Below, piece after piece: positions 19,409-30,424 of a stretch of 64,000 nt of DNA (position 1 is the stretch's first letter; the number at the start of each line of letters is the position of its first letter). The position numbers and the translations under genes were made by a program. The stretch lies in the NCBI GenBank assembly GCA_015060335.1, contig SUYR01000009.1, forward strand, positions 1 through 64,000, read 5' to 3'. The DNA is from Bacteroidales bacterium. GTDB lineage: Bacteria; Bacteroidota; Bacteroidia; Bacteroidales; UBA932. The notes beneath the pieces were generated by a model, which searched no databases, was not told the DNA's origin, and saw nothing but the letters and a program-made list of their open reading frames with translations.

Positions 19409-20482
19409 ATGAAAAAAACATTATCAGCGATTCTCTTTACTGCACTTGTCCTTTTCTCGGTCTGTTCCTGTGCTGAGAAAGGATTGAACGACCCGCGTAA
19501 AGAGAAAATCGAGGTGCATCTTCTCGAAGATTGCAGCGATGAGCCTTTGGAGGCTTTCTGCCTGAGTGTCCTTGGTGGCACGGCAGACTTCTATATCAGG
19601 AGTGACGTGGACGGATTCAATGCATTCTGGCAGGATGCCGCTCCTCTTCCTTGGGCCAAGGTGACACTTTTTGAGAAGACAGGAACAAATGATGTGTGGC
19701 ATTTGCAACTTGAGTATTCGGAGCGTTCGGATGCCTGCCTGTACTACAGAAGAGGAGGGATGCTTTCTTTGGTGGCCCCGTCTCAGGAACTCGGTACTTT
19801 TCTTCCTGTGTATCAGGGACCTGCCGTAAGAGTTCAGGAGCATTTTGACAGTTTTGCATACGGGTCTAGGAATCCTCATGTGGATGATGGTGAAGTCCAC
19901 ATTGAGAAATGGTCTACCGCTCTCAAGGACAAAGGCTTTGACTCCGAACCGATCGGTGACGCGGTCAAGTCTGCATGTTATGCCGGAAACGGCTATATCA
20001 AACTTGGGGATGCAGAGGGTAATAAAGGCTCTTTGCTGACTCCGTATAATGAACTTTACCGTTATGATTCGCTCCTTGTCGTCACTTTCCGTGCATCTGC
20101 CTACCAGACTTCTGACGGTACAAAAGATGAGAACGGATTCAGTGTGGAAGTTGTCGGAGGCGGAGTTATCAGGGATTTACAGCAGAAAGAACAGACGAGC
20201 ATAATGCTTACGGCTCCCTATATAAATCAGGATGCGGAGGATGTGTCGCATATGTGGGGAGCGGACAGCTATTTTATGGTATTTGTAGCAGAGACGGAAA
20301 AATCACAGCTTACGACGAGTACCAGAATCAAAATCAGTTCAGGCGAATCCGGAGAAGGAACATCTCGTCTTTTCATAGATGATATATGCGTCATGAGGCT
20401 TGTGGATGGCTTGGATGAGGATTTATATTCGATGAATCAGGGTAGCGGGCCTGACCGTATTCTCGCTGCGCGTAATAATTAA
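19409..20482 (+). CDS. Hypothetical lipoprotein of the PUL
   Basis: Lipobox FSVCSC; co-directional in operon. Confidence 0.65.
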   Translation: MKKTLSAILFTALVLFSVCSCAEKGLNDPRKEKIEVHLLEDCSDEPLEAFCLSVLGGTADFYIRSDVDGFNAFWQDAAPLPWAKVTLFEKTGTNDVWHLQLEYSERSDACLYYRRGGMLSLVAPSQELGTFLPVYQGPAVRVQEHFDSFAYGSRNPHVDDGEVHIEKWSTALKDKGFDSEPIGDAVKSACYAGNGYIKLGDAEGNKGSLLTPYNELYRYDSLLVVTFRASAYQTSDGTKDENGFSVEVVGGGVIRDLQQKEQTSIMLTAPYINQDAEDVSHMWGADSYFMVFVAETEKSQLTTSTRIKISSGESGEGTSRLFIDDICVMRLVDGLDEDLYSMNQGSGPDRILAARNN

Positions 20483-20494
20483 AATTGGCATCAG

Positions 20495-23400
20495 ATGAAA
20501 TCAAGAAAAAAACTATGTATCCTTTCCGGTCTTTTCCTGATATGTGCTGTTATTCCTGCAGCCGCGCAGACGACCGTTTCAGGACATGTGTATGATTCGA
20601 AAGGGGAGCCTCTGATTGGTGCGTATGTCACAGTAGAAGGCACGTCGACAGGTTCTATTACAGACATTGATGGTGCTTATACCATTTCTGCAAGACCTTC
20701 TGATATATTGAAGGCGGAATTCATGGGTTTCCTGCCGTTATCGGAGACGGTAGGGGAGCGTAAGGTCATCGATTTCAATCTTCAGGAAGATCGCAATGTC
20801 CTTGATGATGTCGTGGTCATTGCGTATGGCTCTGCAAAAAAATCAGACCTGACAGGTTCGGTGGCTAATGTGAAGATGGGTGACATCAAGGATGCTCCTG
20901 TCCTTTCTATTGACAACGCACTTCAGGGACGTATTGCAGGTGCCGACTTCATGTCGACTGACGGTGCACCTGGCTCGACCACAACAATCCGTATCCGAGG
21001 AACACGTTCGATTTCAGCGTCAAACGAGCCATTGTTTGTCGTAGACGGAGTTATTGATGCAATTCATGATCTCAATGACATCAACTCTGACGACATAGCC
21101 AGCATTTCCGTACTGAAGGATGCCTCTTCGACTGCCATATATGGTTCACGTGGCGCAAACGGCGTCATCATCATCACTACGAAGAAGGGTTCCGGGAATG
21201 ACGGCAAGGTGAACATTTCTTTCAAGGCGGATTTAGGATTCTCCCACCTTCCGAGGTCTCTGGACATAATGGATGCGTCGGAGTTTACCCAATATCGTAA
21301 CGATTATGCTTATTTCGGTTCGGATGCCAGTCATTCTGAGGTCGGTTCTTCGACTCCTCTTTCCGGAGCGGTATATGCAGATCCGCTGAGTTATGGTAAG
21401 GGGACAGATTGGATCGGGGAGATTACCCGTGTGGCATTTTCACAGAACTACGGTCTCTCGCTCACCGGCGGGAACGACAAGGGATCGTTCTTTGCTTCTG
21501 TCGGTTACAATGATACGGAGGGTATCATCGACGGCAGCGGCCAGAAACGTTTTACCGGACGTATCAAGGGAGAACGCCGGATCTTTTCCTGGCTCAAAGC
21601 ATCATACAACGGATCTTATACATGGCGTCATACCGATGAGAACAAGGCAAGCATAGGCGGTACAAGTTGGTGGAATGCCGCTCAGTATCTTTCACCACTG
21701 ATCCGGCCTACCGATTCGGAAAATCCTCTGTATAATCTCGGTCAGAAAATCAACACCCCGCGTGCTATGATTGACCAGAATGTGCATTATACGGACAGAA
21801 ACTCCACGAACCATGCTGTGAATGTGGAAATCACACCTATAGAGAATCTCGTGATAGCCAGTACACTCTCATATTACCTCTATTTCAGGTCGACATACCA
21901 GTATAAACCGGGAACACTTCCTGCAAAGACCGAGAATGAAGGGGGTGAGGCAAGCAGGGCAGAATATAATGAGATGTCACTTTCCAGTGAGACCACCGCC
22001 CGCTATAAGATGGAGAAGGACGGTCATCTGTTCCAGCCTATGTTGGGTTTTTCCGCCTATAGGTATAATGCCCATAACATGTCTCTTTCGGGAAAGGGAT
22101 ATATGGATGACGAGGTGATGTGGAACAATATGAATGCAGTTCTTGACAAGGAAACCTACAGTGCCGGGACTTCCTACAATGCAAGGCAGAAGATGTCTGC
22201 GTTTGCCCGTGTTGATTATAATTACAAGTCCCGCTATTATCTGACGGCTACGGGACGTTTCGACGGAGCATCGAATTTTGCTGCAAACAACAAGTGGGCA
22301 TTCTTCCCGTCCGCCGCTTTGAGATGGAACATTTCCAATGAGGCGTTCATGCAGAATGTTTCATGGATTGATGATCTTTCTCTTCGTCTGAGTGCCGGAA
22401 TGACAGGTAACGATGCCATCAGTGCGTATAATTCCCTAGCTGCACTCAGCAGTACCACCGGGGGTTATCTTTTCGATGGAAGCCAGCCGGTGGCATTTTA
22501 CCGGAGCCGTCTGTCTCAGCCGGAACTGACATGGGAAAAGACTGCGTCTTATAACCTTGCATTGGACTGGACTATGTTCGGTGGTCGTCTTGCACTTACT
22601 GCTGAGGCATATACGTCAAGGACGACCGATCTTCTCCTAACGGTTCAGGTCGCCAACCAGACTGGTTATTCGTCTCATTTCTGTAATCTCGGAGAAATTT
22701 CCAACAGGGGACTGGAACTTACGGTTGATTCCCGCAATATCGAGACTAAGGATTTCCAGTGGACGACCTCTTTCACAATCTCTCACAACAAGCAGAATGT
22801 GATCGATATCGGGTCGGAGGATTTCGTCACTGCACTTAAATCTCCCGGAAACAACGGATATATGATGTATGGCTATGTGGAAGGCTACCCTCTCAACTCT
22901 CTTTGGGGATTCAAATACGGTGGCGTATGGAAATCCGATGATGAGCGGGAAAGAAATGCTGACACCAAGGCGTACGTCGGCATCAATGCGAAGAACGAGG
23001 ATGGAACTCCGAGGTATCATGACATCAATCATGACGGAGTTCTCAATCAGGATGACCTTGTCTATCAAGGAAGTGCAGATCCTTACCTGTATGGAGGTAT
23101 GCAGAACACATTCTACTATAAGAACTTCAAACTTGGAGTCTATATAGCCTACTCACTTGGCGGAAAGATATATAACTATGGCGAATTCTATCAGTCTGGA
23201 GGCATTCATACAAACCAGTACAGATATATGCTCGATTCATGGCATCCGGAAAGACACCCCGAATCGGAAATACCTCGTGCCGGATACACGGACACCGCTC
23301 TGCCAAGCGATTTCATGATTCACGATGCGTCATACCTGAGGCTAAAGAATATCAGTTTCGGTTATACTCTGGATCTTTCAAGGAAGTGGAGAAAAGGTAT

Positions 23401-23572
23401 CAGAGACATTACGTTCACTATTTCCGGAGAAAATCTTTACCTCTGGAAAAATTACAACGGATTTGATCCTGATGTGTCAAGTGAAGGTACTTCGTCAACA
23501 CTCAGACGTGTGGACCTGGGTGCTTATCCAAAGCCGCGCACATTTACATTCAGTATTCAGATGAGATATTAA
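20495..23572 (+). CDS. SusC/RagA-family TonB-linked outer membrane protein
   Basis: CarboxypepD_reg-like domain, plug (TIRIRGTRSISASNEPLFVVDG), barrel ending FTFSIQMRY. Confidence 0.95.
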   Translation: MKSRKKLCILSGLFLICAVIPAAAQTTVSGHVYDSKGEPLIGAYVTVEGTSTGSITDIDGAYTISARPSDILKAEFMGFLPLSETVGERKVIDFNLQEDRNVLDDVVVIAYGSAKKSDLTGSVANVKMGDIKDAPVLSIDNALQGRIAGADFMSTDGAPGSTTTIRIRGTRSISASNEPLFVVDGVIDAIHDLNDINSDDIASISVLKDASSTAIYGSRGANGVIIITTKKGSGNDGKVNISFKADLGFSHLPRSLDIMDASEFTQYRNDYAYFGSDASHSEVGSSTPLSGAVYADPLSYGKGTDWIGEITRVAFSQNYGLSLTGGNDKGSFFASVGYNDTEGIIDGSGQKRFTGRIKGERRIFSWLKASYNGSYTWRHTDENKASIGGTSWWNAAQYLSPLIRPTDSENPLYNLGQKINTPRAMIDQNVHYTDRNSTNHAVNVEITPIENLVIASTLSYYLYFRSTYQYKPGTLPAKTENEGGEASRAEYNEMSLSSETTARYKMEKDGHLFQPMLGFSAYRYNAHNMSLSGKGYMDDEVMWNNMNAVLDKETYSAGTSYNARQKMSAFARVDYNYKSRYYLTATGRFDGASNFAANNKWAFFPSAALRWNISNEAFMQNVSWIDDLSLRLSAGMTGNDAISAYNSLAALSSTTGGYLFDGSQPVAFYRSRLSQPELTWEKTASYNLALDWTMFGGRLALTAEAYTSRTTDLLLTVQVANQTGYSSHFCNLGEISNRGLELTVDSRNIETKDFQWTTSFTISHNKQNVIDIGSEDFVTALKSPGNNGYMMYGYVEGYPLNSLWGFKYGGVWKSDDERERNADTKAYVGINAKNEDGTPRYHDINHDGVLNQDDLVYQGSADPYLYGGMQNTFYYKNFKLGVYIAYSLGGKIYNYGEFYQSGGIHTNQYRYMLDSWHPERHPESEIPRAGYTDTALPSDFMIHDASYLRLKNISFGYTLDLSRKWRKGIRDITFTISGENLYLWKNYNGFDPDVSSEGTSSTLRRVDLGAYPKPRTFTFSIQMRY

Positions 23573-23585
23573 AACAACCTCAGAT

Positions 23586-25091
23586 ATGAAACTTATCAAC
23601 AGGATATTTATGATGATGGCATTGACCGTGCTTGAAGTGACAGCGGTGTCATGCTCTCTCGAAGAGGATACGTCTTCTGTGTCCACCCCGGACAATTTCT
23701 TCCGAAAGTATTCGGAGTGCCAGTCTGTGGTGAACAGTTGTTACATTCCGATAAAGTCGATTTACAACTATACCTACATGCTGGCTACCGAATGTGCCTC
23801 CGATGTCATCTGGTGCGCGTCCGGAACTTATGATGCGCAACTTGACATCAGTCCGGTAAAGCCACGTTTCGGAGCCACGGTGTGGCAGCAGTGTTATTTA
23901 GGTGTCCAACGATGCAATTTTGCAGTGACAGGCATTGAAAGAAGTGATGCAGTTACAGAAGAACAGAGGAACGAACTGCTCTGCGAAGCCAAAGCATTGA
24001 GAGCATTCTACTACTGGACGCTGACATGCTTTTTCGGTGATGTCCCGTTCTATCTGGATGATGTGTCAGATAATGCGGCGCTCCAGCGTATAGCCTTGCT
24101 GCCAAGAATGGATGCAAATGCAACTCGTGATAAACTGATGGAGGACCTGAAGGATATTGCTCCCAAGGTTGCCCAGACAAGGACAAGCGATAATGCAGGC
24201 GCCAGAGTCGGTGCTTCGATGGCCTGGATGCTGATTGCAAAATTCGCTACCTGGAATCATCAGTGGCAAGAGGCCATAAATGCATGCAAGGAACTGGAGA
24301 AGATATACGGGAATCTGGCTGACTACGATCTTGAATATAATGTCATGTTCCGTAACAAGAATACTCCGGAATCCATATTTGAGGTTCAGCATTCGTATGT
24401 GGAGGGTGGTTTGAGTTACTGCTCCAACGTAGCAAGCATCTGCACTCCTACAAGAAAGACCGGCAACATATATGACGGAGTGGAGATTCCGGAACTCGGA
24501 GATCAGGCTACCACATGGCAGTCTGCCCGACCTACGGTATATTATTGTCAGGGGCTAGTTCCTAAGATGAGCACGGACAAACGCAACAGACTGAATACGG
24601 CGTGGGATTATAATGGTCAGGTGTTCGCAAGCCTTGTCAACAATACACGTCCGTGGATGGGACCGAAATTCTGGTGTCCGGACATGAAACTGACAAACGA
24701 CTCGAATAATTACAAAGTCTTCCGTTATGCGGATGCAGTTCTTCTCATGGCAGAGAGTTATTGTGAACTTAATGATTCTGAAAATGCCGTGAAGTATCTC
24801 AACATGGTCCGCAACCGTGCGGGAGTCGGTGATTATACATTCCGCACCTTTCCTCGCCTTCAGGATGAAATCAGGAAGGAGAGAGCCCGTGAACTTTTCG
24901 GAGAGTTCCAGCGGAAATATGACCTTGTACGTTGGGGAATATGGTGGGAGGCTGTCAATGACTATAACGATTACTCCACTTTGCTTGGCAATGCAAAGCC
25001 TTGTCACAGGTATTATCCGATTCCGGATACTCAGGTTGTGTATTCAAAGAACAATCTGGACAACAAGGAGTATGCTCAGTATGGTATGTAA
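23586..25091 (+). CDS. RagB/SusD-family nutrient uptake lipoprotein
   Basis: Lipobox VSC; SusD C-terminal pattern (EIRKERARELFGEFQRKYDLVRWG...YPIP). Confidence 0.93.
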   Translation: MKLINRIFMMMALTVLEVTAVSCSLEEDTSSVSTPDNFFRKYSECQSVVNSCYIPIKSIYNYTYMLATECASDVIWCASGTYDAQLDISPVKPRFGATVWQQCYLGVQRCNFAVTGIERSDAVTEEQRNELLCEAKALRAFYYWTLTCFFGDVPFYLDDVSDNAALQRIALLPRMDANATRDKLMEDLKDIAPKVAQTRTSDNAGARVGASMAWMLIAKFATWNHQWQEAINACKELEKIYGNLADYDLEYNVMFRNKNTPESIFEVQHSYVEGGLSYCSNVASICTPTRKTGNIYDGVEIPELGDQATTWQSARPTVYYCQGLVPKMSTDKRNRLNTAWDYNGQVFASLVNNTRPWMGPKFWCPDMKLTNDSNNYKVFRYADAVLLMAESYCELNDSENAVKYLNMVRNRAGVGDYTFRTFPRLQDEIRKERARELFGEFQRKYDLVRWGIWWEAVNDYNDYSTLLGNAKPCHRYYPIPDTQVVYSKNNLDNKEYAQYGM

Positions 25092-26075
25092 ATGAAAAAC
25101 ATGATGAAACGAATATTATTGATAATGATGACATTGATGGCTTTAGCATCATGTGACAAGCCATTTGAGATGGACCTTCCGCTTTCAGTCGCTCAACGTA
25201 ACATCACATTGACAAAAGAGGCAGGCTCGACCCATGTCCTTGTCTATGCCGATGGAGCATGGACCGCCTCTTTCACGGAACCGGTCGAGTGGGCGAGTCT
25301 GAACAAACGTTCCGGATATGGTAACAACGAACTGATATTTTCATATTCGGCTAACTACGGCATAGCCCGTAAAATCGGAATTGTGCTGGCGAAGGACGAA
25401 CTGAGAGACACCGTGTTCATGATTCAGAACGGTCCGGTTACATTGGCTTCATATAGTTTTGAACAGAAGTCTGTCCGACTGACAAAACTGGGAGCAGTTG
25501 CGGTGGTCGGTGTATCAAGCAATCTGTACTACAGCGAGGACGCTCTCAGGGTGTCGGCTATATATATCGATGGTGACGGGCAACGTGATACCGTAGCAGT
25601 GGACGGAACCTCGGATAATCCGGCACATTGGATTGTATCAGCCAGGACTCAGTATGACAGGTTCAGTTTCTGTACGACATTCAACGACACTGGAGCGGCA
25701 AGAAACGCTGAACTGATAGTCACTATTGACGACCCGACCGGGCGCCCTCTCAAGTCTATCCTGAAGGTTTCGCAGGGAATCAACAGCCCGAAATTCCTTA
25801 TGACCAGTCTCGCCGGAACTTACGGGTCAGAAGCTCAGGATGTTCTGGTAAACATAACAGTGAATGACATATGGCCTTATGCTGAAAACATCTTCTTTGA
25901 AATGTCTGATGAGGTCAGAACATGGGTCAGAAACATAAGATTGACTTCCGAGGGGCTTGCATTCTCCTTGTCAGAGAATATGACCGGCAGGATGCGGGTC
26001 GGAAAAATCAATATCCGTTATGTTGCGGATTCCGGAGAGACTGCTAATGGTACATTCATGATAACACAGAAATAA
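25092..26075 (+). CDS. BACON-like lipoprotein
   Basis: Lipobox ALASC; repeated Ig-like segments (ITLTKEAGSTHVLVYADGAWTAS). Confidence 0.6.
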   Translation: MKNMMKRILLIMMTLMALASCDKPFEMDLPLSVAQRNITLTKEAGSTHVLVYADGAWTASFTEPVEWASLNKRSGYGNNELIFSYSANYGIARKIGIVLAKDELRDTVFMIQNGPVTLASYSFEQKSVRLTKLGAVAVVGVSSNLYYSEDALRVSAIYIDGDGQRDTVAVDGTSDNPAHWIVSARTQYDRFSFCTTFNDTGAARNAELIVTIDDPTGRPLKSILKVSQGINSPKFLMTSLAGTYGSEAQDVLVNITVNDIWPYAENIFFEMSDEVRTWVRNIRLTSEGLAFSLSENMTGRMRVGKINIRYVADSGETANGTFMITQK

Positions 26076-28474
26076 TGAAGGAAATGAAGAATATTATAAA
26101 CATAATGATTGCGCTTTCGCTCTTCACTTTTGTATCATGCAGTGTAGACGATTCGGCAAAGATTCCTCTTGTCGAACTCGGCGTAAGACAGAATGAATAT
26201 ATTCTGGAGGCGGACGGAGGAGAAATTGACATGGAGATACTCTCTAACGGGAAATATCATATCGAGTATGTCTCCGATGCACCGTGGCTGACTCTCGCTT
26301 CCATGGATGGAAACGGAGACGGCCAGATCAGGGCGTCTGTCGAAATGAATGAAGAATTCAAGCGTATGGCCGCCATCGTGCTGTGCAGCGATGTGGATGA
26401 ACGAAAGGATACCGTCTACATCAAGCAGAAAGGTATGTTGGAAGCCAGACTTGAAATGTCCAACACGTCTGTTGTGCTTGATGGAAAGGGAGGAGAGTCC
26501 CTGACTGACATCACAACAAACATCCCTTTCGAATACATGGAAGTACAGACAGTCTATAACGGGGATGAGACCGGCTGGATTGAGAGTATGACAATCGAAG
26601 CGGCTGATGAATATTCAGCAAGACGCTCTCTGAAGATAGGGGTGTCTGCAAACACAGACAAGACAAAAGTCCGCATGGCTTCAGTACTGATGTCGTATGA
26701 GGACGGTTGGGGAGAGGTGTCGGAACTTCTGATTAATCTGGTCCAGAAGAATGCAGATGAAGTGCTGGGTGTCGTGACTCCTTTCTACAATATCAGGTAT
26801 GATTATTCTACAGGAACACCGGTAGAGGACTATATCATACTTGAAGGCGTCGTTGTCAGCAATACGGAAAACGGCAATGCCGGTGAAAACGAGCAGAGCA
26901 CCACTTCTTCCATAGATTATGACGGCTCTAAGAAGACCGTTTATGTACAGTCTCCGGACGGTAAATATGGCTTTGCCATTCTTACAGAGACCGTGTCAGA
27001 CAACGTTTTCAAGCAGTTTGACAGGGTTCAGATACTTCTGTATGGAACAGAAGTGGTCGCTTATGAAAATCCGGAGCGTTATGAAATCAGGGGTGTGACC
27101 AAGAATATGATAGTCTCTCAGGCGGCAGGTGAACGCGTCGCACCAAAGGAAAAATACTATAACGGACTGACAGACGAAGACATCTACACGTATGTGTCTC
27201 TCAGGGATGTCGAATTTCCTGTAAGAAAAGGCGCGGTTACTCCGATAAACGAGGGGTATGCGATAGGTGGAAAGGCAAACCGTATATCCAAATATCCTCT
27301 TCTGGTGCGAGACCGCAATGGAGACAGTTTCTATATGTATACCAATACTGTATGCACATACAGGAATGACGGAACCCGTCTTCCTTACGGTTCAGGAAAC
27401 CTCTCCGGTGTGCTTGTGCATGAACGTTTCTCCCGTTTCTCATGGAAGAACGGAGCCGATCTTCTTGATATAGACTCTGACCCTGAACTTGGAAATATCG
27501 GACGTTATCAGATCCGTCATCAGACTAAGGACGATATCTGGGGCGGAATGGCAGATGAATTCAGTGACAGTTTTTCTGAACTTCTTGCTGAATACCGTTT
27601 CTGGAATCCGGATTCCGAGAACGGGGTGCTTAGACCGACATACGGCGAAAATGGCTGGTTTACCCATACTTACCAGACAAAATATACCGGAACAGACAGC
27701 AAGAGTTATACGGAAGATACTTACGGGCAGCACATGTATCCGGAAGTATGTTATTCCTATCTTGGTCCGATGGGTATTGCAGGGAATTCCATGTTCGGGA
27801 CAAACTATGGCAATATCAACGGACTCGGTATTGTGCTGGATTCCGAGAAAGAGCATTATCTGGAAGAAATGTCTGATTGGGTCGGCACCCGCAATGGCAA
27901 GACAGAATGGCTCGCCCCAAGCACTACAGATGCTGAAAATGGAATTCGTCTCGCCAATGCCGGCAGTATGCAGGGAAAGAGCTGGTGTGCTACGGACTGT
28001 TATTGTTCTATGTCGCATAGGAACTGGTGGGATTATGATCTGAATCAGGGTTATGCCTGGATGTTGAATTTCTCTACCAAGGGATTGGTCACAGACCAGC
28101 TTTCACTCCAGATTTCCGTGATGAATACATCACAGAAATGGTATGCGCCAAGATTCTGGAAGGTTGAGTGGTCGGAAACCGATTCGATGGATCCTAAGGA
28201 TGCGGCTTCATGGAAACTGATAGACGAGTACACTGTTCCTGACATTTCCGTCTGGGCTAATACGTTGTATTCTTCAATAGTGGGATACAAGAGCATCAAT
28301 TTCAGACTGCCGCTTGAAATGCTTGACAAGGAAAACGTATACATCCGTCTGATTCCTGTAAATGATATATGCAGCAGCGGTGCCGAATATGCTGATGCCG
28401 TGGTCGGAACCGATGTCAACGGAGATATGCATGCAAGTGCAATAGAATACATTGCAATCAGATACAACAAATAA
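26075..28474 (+). CDS. Large lipoprotein with BACON-like and DUF5689-like regions
   Basis: Lipobox FVSC; VPFYNIRYDYSTGTPVEDYIILEGVVVSN-type region; start overlaps the upstream stop (TAATG). Confidence 0.6.
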   Translation: MKEMKNIINIMIALSLFTFVSCSVDDSAKIPLVELGVRQNEYILEADGGEIDMEILSNGKYHIEYVSDAPWLTLASMDGNGDGQIRASVEMNEEFKRMAAIVLCSDVDERKDTVYIKQKGMLEARLEMSNTSVVLDGKGGESLTDITTNIPFEYMEVQTVYNGDETGWIESMTIEAADEYSARRSLKIGVSANTDKTKVRMASVLMSYEDGWGEVSELLINLVQKNADEVLGVVTPFYNIRYDYSTGTPVEDYIILEGVVVSNTENGNAGENEQSTTSSIDYDGSKKTVYVQSPDGKYGFAILTETVSDNVFKQFDRVQILLYGTEVVAYENPERYEIRGVTKNMIVSQAAGERVAPKEKYYNGLTDEDIYTYVSLRDVEFPVRKGAVTPINEGYAIGGKANRISKYPLLVRDRNGDSFYMYTNTVCTYRNDGTRLPYGSGNLSGVLVHERFSRFSWKNGADLLDIDSDPELGNIGRYQIRHQTKDDIWGGMADEFSDSFSELLAEYRFWNPDSENGVLRPTYGENGWFTHTYQTKYTGTDSKSYTEDTYGQHMYPEVCYSYLGPMGIAGNSMFGTNYGNINGLGIVLDSEKEHYLEEMSDWVGTRNGKTEWLAPSTTDAENGIRLANAGSMQGKSWCATDCYCSMSHRNWWDYDLNQGYAWMLNFSTKGLVTDQLSLQISVMNTSQKWYAPRFWKVEWSETDSMDPKDAASWKLIDEYTVPDISVWANTLYSSIVGYKSINFRLPLEMLDKENVYIRLIPVNDICSSGAEYADAVVGTDVNGDMHASAIEYIAIRYNK

Positions 28475-28505
28475 ACTTTAACTAACAATCATTAACAGAA
28501 CGATT

Positions 28506-30359
28506 ATGAACAAGAAATTCATGCTTTTGGCGGCTACATTGATGGCCGTTTTCAGCACCGGCTGCAAACCGGATGATGTCAACCCTGAAGAACCGGCTCA
28601 GGCTCCGGAACTGACTGCAATCAACCCGACATCAGGATATGTTGCAGACGAGGCTGTCATTACAGGTAAGAACTTTTCCGAGACAGCATCTGAGAACGAA
28701 GTCTTCTTCGGAAATGCAAAGGCGGAAATCAAGACGGCATCTGCCACAGAACTGAAGGTTGTCATTCCGGATAATCCGGTAGGAAAAGTCGATCTTAAAG
28801 TGACTGTCGATGGCAAGACTGCTGAAGGACTTTCTTTCACTTATCTTCAGAAAGTACTCCCTATGAGTGTTTCAGGTATTACTCCTGCAGAGGGCAGTGT
28901 CGGTGCGGACGTTGTGATAAGTGGTGCCAATTTCGGCACATCGGCCGATGATCTCATTGTGCTTTTCGGTGAAAAGACTGCGACGGTGAAGTCAGTGACT
29001 GAGACGGCGATCACAGTGACAGTTCCAGAAGGTAACGGCGAGGTGGCTGTAATCGTCAGCCTCGGCGACCAGATTTCGGACCCTGTGATGTTCACGTATG
29101 TATATGCGAGAGAGGTGACTTATACCTCAATGACCCCGACGATAGCAACATACGGTGATGAAATCAAGATATTCGGCACAGGTTTCCCAGAAGCCGTCGA
29201 TGAGATTTCTGCAAGCGTAAACGGTGTAACCGCTGCAGTTACGGCAGCAACAGCAGAAGGCATCATTGTATCTGTCCCTGAACTTCCGGTAGGCGATTAC
29301 AAAGTGAAGGTTTCTGTCACCGGGGCTGCACCTTTTGAAACTGATGCTTTTGCATACTATACTCTTCCTGAATATACAGTATCTACGGTTCTTGGTGATG
29401 GTACTGCAAAAAATAAGGAAGGCGTCTGGACAGATGCACAGCTTCAATTGCCGGAAGGTCTGTGTTGGGCACCGGATGGAAGTATGTGGATTACTACCAG
29501 AGGTGGTTCTAAAGAGACAGGCGCTCATGCTATTCATAAGGTGAATATGACGACAGGGCAACTTGAAACAGTTGCAGATCAGTCCGTCATCGGAGTTGAC
29601 CAGTATCCTTGGGGTGGCAGCTTTAATTCAATGGGTGAGTATCATGTCTGCCACAAGGCAAAGAACGTGTTTGGTAAATATGTGGAAGGTAAATATGAAA
29701 CGTATGGGATAACGGGTACAACCATTAAGACTCCTATGAACGTCGTGTTTGACTCAAAGGATTATATGTATATCGCAGATCGTGACAATAAGCGTATCGC
29801 TGTGGCGCATAATGGAAATTTCGTAAAGGAGTATAAGATCATGCACGGCGGATTTGAGTATCAGCCTTATACCGTAGCTCTTGATCTGAAGGAGGAAAAT
29901 TTGTTTGTAGGAACTAATGGTGGACGCAAACTCTTTATGATAAATATTGCAAGTGGTGACGTGACTAAAATTGCAGGTGTTGATGTTGAAGGCTCTACAG
30001 ATGGAAAAGGTCTCAAACCTGCTGCAAATAATATAACAGACGGCGACGCCGGCAACCCGATGACAGCAGTAGTCGGGAGTGTCAGCGGTATCGTAGTTGC
30101 AGAAAACGGATATCTGTATTTTAACGATATAGAGGCATATACATTTAGAGTGCTCATTCCTGGCGTAGGAGGAGATTATACAAAAGGGGTTGTCAAGACT
30201 TTGGCAGGACAGCCATGCTCAAGTGGCTTTGCTGACGGAAACGGATTGACTGAAGCCAAATTTGTTGCTCAAGGAATGCTGCTCATGGATAAGGAAGGTT
30301 CATTCTATATCGCGGGTGGTAATGCAAACAGAATCAGAAAAGTTACTCCTGTAAAGTAA
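28506..30359 (+). CDS. IPT/TIG and NHL-repeat lipoprotein
   Basis: Three IPT-like units (INPTSGYVADEAVITGKNF, ITPAEGSVGADVVISGANFG, MTPTIATYGDEIKIFGTGF) followed by NHL-like repeats. Confidence 0.85.
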   Translation: MNKKFMLLAATLMAVFSTGCKPDDVNPEEPAQAPELTAINPTSGYVADEAVITGKNFSETASENEVFFGNAKAEIKTASATELKVVIPDNPVGKVDLKVTVDGKTAEGLSFTYLQKVLPMSVSGITPAEGSVGADVVISGANFGTSADDLIVLFGEKTATVKSVTETAITVTVPEGNGEVAVIVSLGDQISDPVMFTYVYAREVTYTSMTPTIATYGDEIKIFGTGFPEAVDEISASVNGVTAAVTAATAEGIIVSVPELPVGDYKVKVSVTGAAPFETDAFAYYTLPEYTVSTVLGDGTAKNKEGVWTDAQLQLPEGLCWAPDGSMWITTRGGSKETGAHAIHKVNMTTGQLETVADQSVIGVDQYPWGGSFNSMGEYHVCHKAKNVFGKYVEGKYETYGITGTTIKTPMNVVFDSKDYMYIADRDNKRIAVAHNGNFVKEYKIMHGGFEYQPYTVALDLKEENLFVGTNGGRKLFMINIASGDVTKIAGVDVEGSTDGKGLKPAANNITDGDAGNPMTAVVGSVSGIVVAENGYLYFNDIEAYTFRVLIPGVGGDYTKGVVKTLAGQPCSSGFADGNGLTEAKFVAQGMLLMDKEGSFYIAGGNANRIRKVTPVK

Positions 30360-30379
30360 TCTTCATGTGAAGCACCCGA

Positions 30380-30410
30380 GGGAGACGACACTCTTGTTGT
30401 CTCCCTTTTT
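30380..30410 (+). terminator. Rho-independent terminator
   Basis: GGGAGACGACA ctct TGTTGTCTCCC TTTTT. Confidence 0.85.
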
Positions 30411-30424
30411 AAAATCGCTCAGTT

